Source: Tanytarsus gracilentus
Lineage: Eukaryota > Arthropoda > Insecta > Diptera > Chironomidae
Direction: 5' to 3'
Length of the DNA stretch: 64,000 bases
Assembly: GCA_038502055.1 (NCBI GenBank)
Contig: JAXRKN010000022.1
Span: 332,148-396,147, forward strand
The notes under the pieces are model-generated. The model saw only the letters and a program-made list of their open reading frames with translations, searched no databases and was not told the DNA's origin. A program made the translations under genes and the position numbers. This document shows, piece after piece, positions 48,101 through 60,300 of the stretch; position 1 is the first letter of the stretch; each line of letters opens with the position of its first letter.

Positions 48101-49468
48101 ATGCTGGCTTGCGGTTGATTCATAACTGGCATCATCATAGGAGGAGACATGAGGAATTGTTGCAATTCAGGATCAACATTGTCCATAAATCGATGCATGA
48201 CCATATTTGAGTTTTCTGCTAATGGTTGAATATTTGCAATGTTGTGAACTCTTGGTGCTTCAAATTGTGGAAGTTGATGGAAATTATTTCTAAATGGAAG
48301 TGGATGAATGAGAGATTTCGGACCCTCGTTACTTGTTTGCATTTCATCCGATTCATTTTTGAGCATCGCAAGATCCTCATTATCAGTCTCATCCATGTCG
48401 CTTTGAAGATTATGATTCACCTTTATTGAGTCACGAGATGACATCACATCTTCATTGAGGTCCATTCTTTTAAATTGAGCGACTCGTTTATTAACAATTT
48501 CTTCACCAATGACACGAGGTCTTGTGAATGGAGAGTCAGAAATTGATTTATCGGAGCTGAGTATCAAAATATTTCCCTTAACAAATTTATGATCCAAAAT
48601 TTCGTTCCACGACATTCGCTTAGTTGGATTATTCACAAGTAATCCCTTTAAAAATGCAATGCAAGTGTTTGAGAGGAAGCTCGGCCATTTGACATTTCCA
48701 TAACGAATGAGTTGCATGAGATGAAGAATTGATCGTGTATTAAATGGAGATTCGCCAGCCAGCATCTCATAAATGATACATCCGAGACTCCATAAATCTG
48801 CTTCATGACCATATCCACGACCCTCAAGTAGTTCGGGTGCCTTAAAAATATTTAAATATTATATTTTTGTGTGTTTAGCAAATAAAAATTACCATATACA
48901 AAGGAGTTCCTTTAATAGACGTTAAAATTTGCGTTCCCAATGTCATGTTTCTAGCCAAGCCGAAATCACAAACTTTTGCTTTGTAATTCTTGTCGAGTAA
49001 AATGTTTGGAGGTTTCAGATCTCGATGAAGAATTCGGTGTGAATGAAGATAATACAAGGCACTAATTAAGTCATAGGATAACTTTTGAGTTCTCTGTTCA
49101 CCAAGTGATCCAACTTTAGCTAACAACTTATGAAGATCAGACACCGCATACTCGCACACAAACACCAGTTCTTTATCAGTCTCAAATGAAGTAAAGAGTT
49201 GTATGATGTTTGGATGGCGAAGATTTTGTTGAATATTTGCTTCTTGCTTTAGTGCTGAAAGTTCTTTGACTGATCTTCCTCGCTAAAATTTAATGAATTT
49301 ATCAATCATGTGTTTAATGTGAAATTCACTTACTTTTAGCAGAATCTTAAGAGCAACAACGTTTTGTGTTTCATTTTCAGCTGCCTTAAATACTTTTCCA
49401 AATGATCCCTCACCAATTAAATGAAGAATTTTATAATTTTGAAAACTAAACGAATCGAGCTTTTCCAT
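45110..49468 (-). CDS. fu: Ser/Thr kinase fused (STK36)
   Basis: Exons 49468-49334, 49282-48893, 48840-47725 and 45649-45110 give 726 residues. The kinase domain is complete: glycine loop IGEGSFGKV (about 18), VALKILLK, HRDLKPPN, CDFGLARN, SIKGTPLYM|APELLEG and GCIIYEMLAGESPFN. The match to STK36 extends through KGLLVNNPTKRMSWNEILDH. A regulatory region with acidic and Gln/Met-rich stretches follows, then a helical C-terminus (RLRACLMLRLLGRF), as in fused proteins. Fused acts downstream of Smoothened in Hedgehog signalling, and the vertebrate protein is needed for motile cilia. The last intron (47724-45650) contains the whole DNAI2 gene on the other strand. Confidence 0.93.
45896..47708 (+). 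CDS. Dnai2: Axonemal dynein intermediate chain 2
   Basis: Exons 45896-46892, 46950-47299 and 47349-47708 give 568 residues. The N-terminal HVEGGWPRDINRLDEEQTSR, YNPKDPNSLVTGMITGQTAL, SHRDKVNAVTFY, WWDLRN, YMVGTDNGIVYICN and the WD-repeat pattern match DNAI2. The C-terminal ERETRREK-like block (DRETRREKLLENKQREMKLK) is also typical. The protein anchors outer dynein arms to doublet microtubules, so in an insect it should serve sperm flagella and ciliated sensory neurons. The third exon start (after taaaaag) was chosen because it gives a gap-free match to the family. The gene lies wholly inside a fused intron; its stop is 16 bp from the fused splice donor. Confidence 0.93.
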
Positions 49469-49498
49469 TTTTGATTAAATGAAGAATTTTATAATTTT
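49416..49498. repeat. 25-bp direct duplication across the fused start codon
   Basis: attaaatgaagaattttata followed by atttt occurs at 49416-49440, inside the kinase coding sequence (KILHLI), and identically at 49474-49498 in the 5' UTR, 58 bp apart. It looks like a recent local duplication. Confidence 0.7.
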
Positions 49499-49754
49499 TT
49501 GATATCAAATTTTGATATCAAAGAAATTCGTTAAAAAATTAATTGGTATCACTTTGTAAAATACCAAATTCCAGTACCAAAAATATTAATTGCTAATTTT
49601 TATTTATAAAAATAGATTTTACAAAACATTAAACTAAAAATAATGCTTCAAAACATTTAGAACACATAAAATTTAAACTCTTCATTGAGTTCTAAACCCC
49701 CTCAAACTTCATAGAGTTGAAAAAAATTGCCGGAGTGAAGAAAATTATTTTAAA

Positions 49755-49860
49755 ATGACTGGAACTATTTTAGAGAACTTAAGTGGCAAGAAATTAACAA
49801 TTTTAGTGTCAACTTTGCTAATCGCGCAATTAGTTTGCTTTCTTATTGGCGGATTATTAG
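49755..49860 (+). CDS. wls: Wntless exon 1 (partial gene)
   Basis: ATG at 49755 opens 35 codons, [19 protein letters not shown]..., ending FLIGGLLG before the donor gtaaat. This is the highly conserved N-terminus of Wntless (fly [20 protein letters not shown]), including the first membrane helix. Wntless carries Wnt proteins from the Golgi to the cell surface. No second wls exon (luminal domain) is found in the remaining 14 kb. The intron is therefore very long, or the gene is broken here by the downstream insertion or by misassembly. The exon is divergent from fused (286 bp between start codons). Confidence 0.85.
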
Positions 49861-50249
49861 GTAAATTTTGAAGTGAAAACAAGGTGGGTCTGCAAACGGC
49901 GTTGCCATTTCCAATAGCTCCGCTGTCTTAGATAAGTACAAACACTAGTAAAACCCCTTCGTTGCAAAATTTTTGATAAAAGGTTGCGTAGCTAATTATT
50001 TAACAGACCACGATAATTTTAATCTAATGACCAGAATATCATCCATCATTAAACTCGAGATTTAACCAGAATTAAAAAAAACATATTCTTTTTAAAAATT
50101 TAAATTTGGATATTAAACTGAAAAAGTATGAATTTAAAAAAAACAAAAAAAAAGATCATTAAATTTCAAAGTCCAAACATTTTATTTATTTTAATAAAGA
50201 ATAACAAAAAATAAAAAACATAAAAAAAAATTAAAAAAACATCAATACA
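49861..50249. other. Region after wls exon 1, no coding signal
   Basis: This would be the start of wls intron 1. Apart from a GC-richer spot (tctgcaaacggcgttgcc) it is AT-rich. Positions about 49995-50060 resemble 62885-62955 (tttaacag..cgataatttt..aaactcgagattt). Confidence 0.4.
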
Positions 50250-50702
50250 CTAAATAATTTTCTGATTTTTTTCTTTTGGTTCCTCTTGCTCTTCGCGATT
50301 TCCATTGACATCTGCTTGATTGTCACTTTCTTGCTTGAACGCCATCTCTGCACGATCTGCAGCTTCAACAAACAATTTTTCTTCTTCCATTGATTCTGAC
50401 AAATAATGTTCAGCTGCTGCGGTGTACTCGGCTGCTTTTTTTCTTGCCATGTTTGCTTTCAAATTGGCCAAATCAGCTAAAAACAAAAATATAAATATTT
50501 TAATTAATTAATATAATTTTTACTTACACGTAAATTTTTCTGATAACATTGCATCATTGTGGTGACTTACAATCAACTTGCAAATGCTGATAGCAGTTTC
50601 TTCATCTGGAGTATTAGCTAAAACACTATGTTTCTTGATGAGCTTACGAACTTCCTTATTCATAAGGAACAACAGCCTTGATACCTCATTTGAACACTCC
50701 AT
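50250..50702 (-). CDS. Small Glu-rich helical protein, unknown
   Basis: Exons 50702-50528 and 50476-50250 join in phase (T|CT, Ser) to give 133 residues. I do not recognise the family. The protein is predicted largely helical: MECSNEVSRLLFLMNKEVRK, then MARKKAAEYTAAAEHYLSES with many Glu and Ala, ending in a low-complexity Glu/Gln/Lys tail. It has no signal peptide or membrane segment. It lies antisense in what would be the first intron of wls, next to the Helentron, and could be a host gene or cargo carried by a mobile element. Confidence 0.6.
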
Positions 50703-51338
50703 TGTCTTCTAATGCTAAAAGAAAATTATTTGAATAAAAAAAACACTGAATAAAAAAATTAGTCTTACCCAAACTTGTCTTTAACACACTTTTAAAGTTC
50801 TGAACCCGGTAGTCAAAATTTCTTTTGTTTATATACCTTTATAAAAATTCAGGTAGTTTTTAGGTAAATCTTATGTTATAAAACTTTGAAATCATTTGAT
50901 ACCTGCTAATATTTATAAACAAAAACATGATTTTTTGGAATTAAAACACCCGATTTTTTGGTTAAACAATTCTGAAATGAGTTTTGAAAATTCTGAAAAT
51001 AAATGCATGAACAATAAAAATTTATAAATTTGTAAAATATTTTATTTCTTTTTTTTTGTAGGAAAGCTCGGGCAATTGAAAAATATCAATTGCCTAGGCA
51101 TAAAACCTACTTAGTTTTACATAAATTTAACAATGTTTCTCTTATTCTAAAGTTTTCATTTAAACTTTTACAAGGTGTAATATTAATCTTAAATAATCTA
51201 ATTTTTGATTTAGAGCATAGAAATCAGAATTTATAATTTAATTAAGAAACAAGCACAATAAGAACAAAAGAACAATTATTATTTAAAAAAACATTTTTAA
51301 AAACTTAAACTGAGTTTGAGAAAAGCACATGGAACAAA
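50703..51338. other. Flank between small gene and Helentron ORF
   Basis: No gene is seen. It contains the presumed promoter of the 133-residue gene, a diverged copy (about 50838-50950) of sequence also found at 63080-63200, a T-rich tract (51042-51057) and an imperfect palindrome (51058-51110) described with the Helentron. Confidence 0.4.
51058..51110 (-). repeat. Stem-loop, candidate Helentron 3' end
   Basis: A perfect 9-bp stem (ggcaattga 51071-51079, tcaattgcc 51086-51094) has a 6-nt loop. It sits inside a longer imperfect palindrome bounded by gtagg and cctac. Rolling-circle transposons carry a short hairpin just before their 3' end, and this one lies about 230 bp after the ORF stop, next to a T-rich tract. 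Confidence 0.45.
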
Positions 51339-54300
51339 TTATTTGTTTTTAAAATAGAACATTATTTTGGGGTTGAATTTAATAGTTGATGGTCGAGAAA
51401 TTTCTTTTTCTTTCTGACCGATATCATCAATATGGAAAAACTTGTAACTACTTTGATTGTACGCAAAACAATCAAAATGATTTGTATTGGGATCATTGTT
51501 ATCAATGAAATTTACTAGAAATTTTAAATTATAACTTTCATTTTTTTGGACTATTGATAAAGGAATTTTTGAAAGAGGGATTTTAACATTAGAACGGAAA
51601 AAGGGAAAAATTACAAGCGCATTACTATAAACTATTTCTTCTTTTTCAATTAAATTTTTACACTTGGAACAAGTTTTTCCATATTTTGCACTAATAACTA
51701 AATCTAAACTATTTAAGTTATCAATTAAACTATTTACATTTGGTTCTGGATTAGTTAAAACTACACTCCCCTTTTTTTCTCTTAAATACCCACATTTACA
51801 TGTTAACCGGTAACAAAATGATTCTAACTTGAAATTTTTAGAAAACATAACTTCATAAAAGCTTTGGGCACTCCAAATCATACTATATGAGCTATTACTA
51901 GTTTCTTTAAAGGGATAATGGTCTAATGGACCACACTCAAATCTTTCATTTTTTAAAATATCATTTAAAAACTTAATCCAAATTTCATTTCTATTTTCTT
52001 GAACATGATTTTTACGCAATTCTATAATTATTTCAAAAAGTTGAAACTTATTACGATTACTCTTGACAAATTCATAAAAATTTCTATCAAAATTACAAGC
52101 GGCAAGAAAACCAGAAAGAACGGAATTATAAGGACATAAAAAGTTATACGACTTGTTTGTACTAGACAAAGTTACGCAATTTGGAATTAGTGCATTATTT
52201 TTACAAATTTCTTCATTATCAGAACTATCTTCTTCATATTCGGGATCAAAAGGAACATCATCATCAATATCGGAAATCAAAAAATCTTCTTCTTTAAATT
52301 TTACTTTACTATTGGTATCAATATTAGGAATTATTTCGTTTAAAAATTGCAAATCGGAAATTTTTACATTAGTTTTAATATAAAAAAGCACTTTGGGATT
52401 AATTTCTACATTTAAATTCTTCCGAACTAATTCATTTCCCAAGTTAAAAAGATCATCCATTTCTAAATAATCATTATTACTAATTCTAAAATATGACTTA
52501 AAATGACCCACAGGATGATCAATAATGGCTTTTAATTCATAAACTATTTCATTAAACACAATTATTTTTTGAATATTTCTAATATTGACTTTTGTGTTAT
52601 TCTCTTGATCATAAATACTCGAATTTTCTGATTCATTAATTAAATTAACATTTAAAACTATGCACTCATTAAATGAAATATTTGGTTCTAATCTCTTGCC
52701 GCAAGTATTACAAACGTTAGACTCTTTAAGGGTATCTTTAATTTCGGACTCAATTTTTGACTTAATATTACTTTGAGAAATCATTAATGATAAAATTAAA
52801 CGATTGTCCTGATCGGTTACCCCATTACAATTGATATTATCGCATTTTACTGAATTTAAATTACAAGAGAAAACATGATTTTGAGAAATTTCTTGATAGT
52901 CATCAAAAAATCTTTCAATTACCCGACAAACGTCATCTTCCATATTAACTTTAAAAGACTTAATTCTAATCGCATTATCAATTTTATCTTTTTCAAATTT
53001 ATAGATAAAATCGATCCAGTTTTGATTTCTTGAATCTGAATATTTAAAGTCAAAACTTTCATCAATTTTTAACATAAAATTAAATAAAGGAAAGTTTTCT
53101 TTAAGAGAGTGTTCTACATTTCTAAAAACGTCAGTGTGATTATGCAAAGAGTGAAGTGCACTAAAAATGGAATTAAATGGACACATATTCGAAAAATGTA
53201 CTTTAAAAAGACTAATATAAGCATCAAATCTATTTGGAAATGGGACATCGCCAAGAATGGCACCTTCAAAATTAAAAATTGTTACGTTACGTTTTACTTT
53301 AGGAATTATTTCACTTTTTTCTTTGCAAATTTCTAACTGAGTCTTTAAGGGTTCTAGGAAAATTTCTTTACGGAATTTTACAGACTTCTCAACAATGTGC
53401 AATTCTGGATCGATTTTAATCTTTTTACTTAAATGTTCGCAACTCTTATCATCTAAACTATTCTCAATTGATTGAATAAAAGATTCATCAGAAGTTTCGT
53501 CAATAGACATTTTTTCTTGCAAAATTGGCAAATTTTCAATTAATGAATTTTCAAATTTATGTATAATTGTATTTTCTTCTTTACATTCTAACAACTGACT
53601 TTCGCATTTAATAAACATCAAAATTTTAACTTCAACTAATTCTTTGCAATTTTTTAAAACTGTTTCAAAATTTGATTTATCATCCATTTCAAGAAAATCA
53701 TTATCAACTATTCTATAAAAAGATATTGGATGATTATTAACTTTGCAAAGAACTATCTTTAATTCATAACTATTATTATTTAAAACAATTCTTCTTGGAA
53801 TTTTATCAATTGAAACTTTTGAATCTAGTTTGTCAGTTAACAAAATATTTACAAGAATTAAAGGAGAAAATACAATCATTGATAAATTTGTTTCAATTTC
53901 ACTTCCACAATTATTACAAATAAAAGGGTTGGATAAAACTAAAGATTGAATTTTAGATTCCAAATTGGAGGTCAACTCGGATTTAGAAAGCTTCAATTCA
54001 ATCATTGTTTCTTGCTTTAGATCTGAGACATTCAAACATGGAACACATTTAACTAATTTCCTTTCCCAAGACACCCATGCATGATCTACTTTATCAAATA
54101 AAATTTGCCAATTTGTCAAAAAGTTTACAACTATTGAAAAAAGTTCATTCCTCATATCTTTACTATTATTAAAAATTTCATTACAAGTATTTGGGAAATG
54201 TTCTATTAAAAATTTAATCCACTCTTTACTCTTATTAAATTTAAAATTATTAATATTTTCATGAATATCTAAGACAAATTTGAAAAAAGGATATTCCATT

Positions 54301-57300
54301 TCTAAACTTTGAACAAGCGATTGAAAAACTTTAGTGTAGTTATAAAGAGCAAGAAAAGAACTTAAAACTGAGTTAAAAGAACTCAAATTGTAAAATTTAA
54401 CGTTTTGCAACCTTCCATTTACATTTACTTTAGAACTAATCTCATTTTTAAACAAAACATTTCCCAAGATACCGGTTTTAATATTTTCGGGTTTAATAAC
54501 ATCATGTTTAAAAGGAATTACTAAAACTTCATCTTTCGATTTAAGATCATTTGATTTCTTACTTAGATTTATGAAAAACTCTTTATCTTTAACGGAAAGT
54601 TTATGGGGATCAATGGAAGTTTGAAAGAAAATTGCAAAATGATCAGAAAAATAAGAAGCAAATGTACCGGCATAACTACTTTTGCAGGTAGAAAAAACAA
54701 TATCAATTTGAGAACCGGCATTATTAGTTATTGAATCATTAAGTAAATTGATCAAGTTTTTATCTATTAATAATTTATGGAAAGAGTTACTGTTTTGCAA
54801 TTTTTTCAAATCTTGATTGAAATCACCCATTAAAGTTACTTCAAAATTTTCTGGCTTATTTTTTAATAATCTTAAAAATTCAATTTTTAATTTTTCAATC
54901 GGGGCTTTGGGAGAACAATAACCAGTAATAATTAGGAAATTTTCAACTACAAATGATCTCAAATCGATATGATACGTATTTTTAGCATTACTTATAATAT
55001 TTGGTTCAGAGAGGTTCTTAATACTACAACTATTTCTACACATAATTATTAAGCCCATGGAACGCTTTTTACTTTGATTTAAACTTTCTTTTAACGGAAA
55101 AACTACTTTAAAATCATTACGAACTTTAACTTCTTCAGAACTAAACACATTGGTTTCAGATAAAATTATGATATCGGCTTTCCAATACCAATTTAAAGCG
55201 TTAACATTCATTCCATGAGCTTTATAAGAATTTACATTATGATACACAATTTTAACCCCGAGATCCTGCTCAAAATTATAAAAAGATAATTTTAATTGGG
55301 CCGCATTTCTTAATCTATACATTTCATTAACTAAAGTTTGGGATCTGGATTTTGGTTCAGGGATTTTACCAAGAAGATATAACCCCTCATAATCGCATCT
55401 TGACAAACCAACATAACCTAATGCCGTAGAAAGTTCTCGCTTTCTACTATCTATGCAAATTTTATCTAAAGTTAGCCCTTGAGTACTATGCAAAGTGCTA
55501 GCCTCACAAAGAGTAATTGGAAATTGTTTTCTAATTGTTTCATGATGGATTTTAATAGAGATATTAAAAGCATCAGTTATTGTTTCTGAATAAAATTTTA
55601 ATGGGACTAAATTTTCGGAAATCTTATTTTCTTTCATAAACTCTAAACATGACTGTCTTGCTACAAGACCGACATTAGAATATTGAAATTCTAACCAAAC
55701 TATGGCAGGGTTATTTGTTTGTTTGTCAAAATCGATTCTTCTCAATGTACCCATTGCCGATTTTGCTAAACCATCGGCAACACTTACATTGGAAGTTAAC
55801 TTATATCTAAGACCGCATTTTAAAACTAACTTATATCGCATTTTTGTGTTTTGACTCTTATCATTGGCATATTCTTTCGCAATTTCTTTTTTGTTAGCTT
55901 CAATTGAATTCTTACAATTATTTTCTTTATCTTTACTATCGGCAATATGTACAGTATCTATGGCAATTGATTTATAAGAGGGACCTGGGGCTTTAGCAAA
56001 TTTATTTTCATTAAATTCATTTACTTCTTTATTACTATAATAAACCCATATAGCATCTTCGGGTACGTCTTTTTCAGATTTAAAAATTCTTTTCTTTAAA
56101 AAATTAGCATGTTCTTTACTTAATTTACCGAGAGCAAAATCATCTAAAAGGGCTTGATAAACTTTATTTTTTTGACGTACCCCCTCATTTAATTCAAAAA
56201 ATTCAAATTCATACCAAACTTGATCGAAAAGGAAATCATTAACATTATTATAATCACTAAATGCGTATATGGGTTTATCATTAACTGGGGGTAATTGGTA
56301 AAGATCGCCCGCAAAAATTACAATTCTACCCCCAAAACTCTTATTATTAATGCCATAAATTTCTCTACACCTCTTATCCATATTAATTCTTAAATTTCTA
56401 GAGATCATTGAATATTCATCCGCAATTATTACTTTAACATCTTTATGTTCTTTACGCATAAGACCAATCAAATCATCACTTAATTTAACAATATGTTTAC
56501 GAAATCTAGTGTCAATTGCAAAAGCACTATGAATGGTTAAGCCATTTATAAGAAATGCTGCAATCCCCGTTGGAGCGCACAAAAGAGTCTTGTTAGATTT
56601 AAAATCTGTCCCCTCAATTCGATTGAAATAATCATTAACTAACTCATTGATAACATTAATTACAAAAGTTTTACCGACACCCGCTTTACCCTGAAGAATG
56701 ATTTTAGTTCCCTTATCACAATCAGTTTCTTGTTTAGTACTAATCAAATGAAAAATATGGAAAACAATTTCTTGCTGTTTTTCATTTAGCCCACAAATTC
56801 TTTCCCACAAATTTACTCTATTAATTAATGGAGGTTGTTTGAGTGCATAAACTGATTTCCCCTTATCTTTATCTTTAGAAATTTTCTTTTTAGACTTTTT
56901 ATCCCCATTTGCAATTCCCAACTCTTCATAAATATCAATTTCATCATTATCACTCAAACCCTCATCTAAAAAATTTTGAATTTCTTCTTGTTTCTCAAAA
57001 CTTAAATTGGAAAGAACCCGTTCTTTAAGAGTTTCTAAACATTCTTCAGTTATAACGTTATATTCGGCATATTTGTTAAAAATTTCATCTTTGTTTTTTT
57101 CAAAAGTTTCCCTAACCTTAGTAAAATTTAAAAGATCTCTTTCTTCATCTCTCCAAGGGAGATACAGCATTACTTTTTCGCGATAATAATTATTGGGATC
57201 AAATTCTTGCTTATAATTTACAAATCGAATTACTTTCGGGCGAGATCGTTTACTGTACAATTCAGAAAGACTAGCAATTTTATCATTTTCTAATTCTTGC

Positions 57301-60300
57301 TCATCATTTTCATCCCCTGAACTTTCTTCATTATTATCACAATTAAAATTCTTTTTTTTAGATTTCTTGGTCTTAAAATACCAAGCCGCAAAATCAGCTA
57401 AAGTTAGCTTTTCTAATTCTTTGGGTCTTTGAGCATATTCTTGAATAAAACCTTTAACATAAATGTCTTTAGAATCATCTTCTAATAAGTCAAGATCTTC
57501 ATCTGGTTTGATTAAATATGAACGATCTTGAGGCAAATTAGTATTAATAAATTTTTCATCTTCACTAAAACAAACAATTGAATAACCCTTAATTTCTTGA
57601 ACAGCTTGCTGGACGCTTATGCATGAGGTATTATGGAAAACATTTACAACACTTTTAAAAGTTTCTTGAACAGTCTTATTGCCGTTTCTACATTCTTCTA
57701 TTGCTTTTTCAATCAAAAAATTTACACCCTCATCTACTTTTAAGCAATATTTGAAAAGATAATGAATTGCAGCATAAGCGTCAATTATAAATTGAAGGTC
57801 ATGGTTATTTTCTAAACTATCTAACAAAATGGGATTATAATTATTAACCATGACCGCATTAGTTTCCCTCTTGTAAATAATTAAAATTTTGAAAACCTCA
57901 CATCTAATGCAATCGTAATATTCAGTCATACTCAGATTTAAATCGCTTAACATTTTATCGAATGATTCTAAGACATTATTTTTCTTATAGTAATTCATTT
58001 TTTCTCTAATTTTAACTAAAATTGCTAGTCTTTCTTTCGTTATAAATTTTGGGTCTTTATGGGGATATAAAATCATTGTTCTATGAGCTACATAGCGAGG
58101 AAAATGAAACCGGCATTTTTTACTCTTATTTTTATAACAACTATGGGTATGTCTATGAATTTGAAATTTCATATTTGGATTATTTTCTAAAAACTTTGTG
58201 CTAACAAATTGATCTAAGAAATCAATAACGCGGGTTTCATTTTCTTCTTTAATATCTAAAGTCTTAGGATATGGAATTAAAACTGGCGCATCTTTACACC
58301 ACAAAACATAATGATAATGAATTGAACCCCTCATCTGAATTTCAGATCTACACATAAAATGATCAACATAATTTTTACCAAATAAACCATTGGGATTTTT
58401 TACAAAATTTAAAAACGCTTTTGACCGATGATTAATGAACTCTGTGGCTAGCACAGGATCATCTCGAACTAACTGGGATTTAATATCTTGACTTAGATTA
58501 CTAGCTTCAACGAGAGATATATCTTTATGGAAAATATTTTTATAAGCTTGTTTTAAAAATTCTGGGGCATTTGCTTCTGATATACTTAAGGTAAAAAAGA
58601 AAGAGCATAGTCCAAATTGACGAATCATTTGCTTTGCTCTATGCTCTTTCTTTAACAAATATTCATTACTGGTTCTAACTTGGGGTAAAATTTTATATGC
58701 AATATTTTTGGAAATCAAATGCCCTATCTTCTCAGGATTTTTAATATCCTTCTTTGTCAAGTTTTCTGCTTTAGTTTTACGTAAAGCAGTAGTAATGGCA
58801 CTGCCTAAATCTCTCTTAACTTTTTCTTTAAATTTAAATAAAATTTCTCGCGGGCCAAAACGCGATCTATCCCAATGGTTTATTTCATTTCTAATAGCGC
58901 GAGTATATGAAATAAATCTACAAGAATAATGAATGCCGTCATATTCTTGAGGATATCCACAATAAGCTTTTGGAAAACAAATCGCATCATAATCAAGAAA
59001 TTTACAAGCAGGCTCAGGCTTAAGGCCTTGACCGGGAGCAACTACTAAAACATCATTAAAAGCTTGTTTAATATCTGGATTATGATTTTTAACGTAATTT
59101 TGAATTCTTTCTTGAGTAACATTTGGAAAAACTAAAATATGTTCATTTTTATCGGGATTTTCTAACTCTTCATCGGAAAGGATTTCATCTTCATCTCTTT
59201 CTTCATTTAAACTATCTAAAAAATCTTCAGGTAGCAATTCAGGTAAATTTTCAAGCAAATTGTGAATATCCTTAATTTCTTTAATTTCGTAATCTTCTAA
59301 ATCAAAATCGGATGCATCAATTTCATCCAATTTTGGTTTAGGAGAAACGTTCGTCTTAAAAACTAATTTAGAATCTATTTTAACATATGCAAGTAATACT
59401 GGGTTCACTTTTAAAGTTTTAGAATCTACATATTTTTCTTCAAAAAGAACATCATTTAATTCAATAAATTTATCTTCATGTCTAATGAATGGAACTACCT
59501 GTTTCACATCTTCGTGAATCAAAAACTTTAACTCAAAAATATTATTTTCGCCCAAATTTAACTGAATTGGAATGTGGTTGAACAAATTTGAATAAAAAGT
59601 TTTGTTAATTTTAATGGCTTCTGAATTTACGACATGAATTAAAATTATATCTTCCAATTTAAACTCTACTTTATCTGATTTTAAATTATTTGAACCACAT
59701 TCCATACAATTTTTCATTGTTTCAATTTCTTCTTTACTCAAAGATTCATACGAAAGCAATTGTTTTCTCAAAGTGTTATTAAAATCTTTATCAACATTTA
59801 AAACTTTAAAAAGTGCAAAAGTTTTTTGTGAAAACCCTCCTTTACAATTATTACAATACAATTGCTTTCGAAATGAATAAAAATCGTGTTCTAAAAACTG
59901 TTCTAAAATGAACCCAGCATTAAATTTCATATCTTTAAACGTATTAAAATCATCGCGATTTTCAGAAAAATTGGGAGTTGTCTTTGGAAATTTTTGATTT
60001 ATAAAAATAACCCATTCTGATACTAAATATTCCATTTCATCCCAAATATTTCTGTCTAAACAACCACATACAAACTTCAAAAATTCACAATTTTCTTGTT
60101 TTAACAATTCTTTAAACTTTAAATCAAGTTGGCAACTACCAAAAAATGCATGAAAAAGACTATTCAATGAGGACATTGATCTATATTCAAATATAACTTT
60201 TTTATCGTTTTGAATAAAAAAGTAATTTTGAAATATTAAAAGATTCTTGTGAATTTCATCATTTTGACCGCTTTGCTTATCTTTTTCCACTTCCTTCTCT

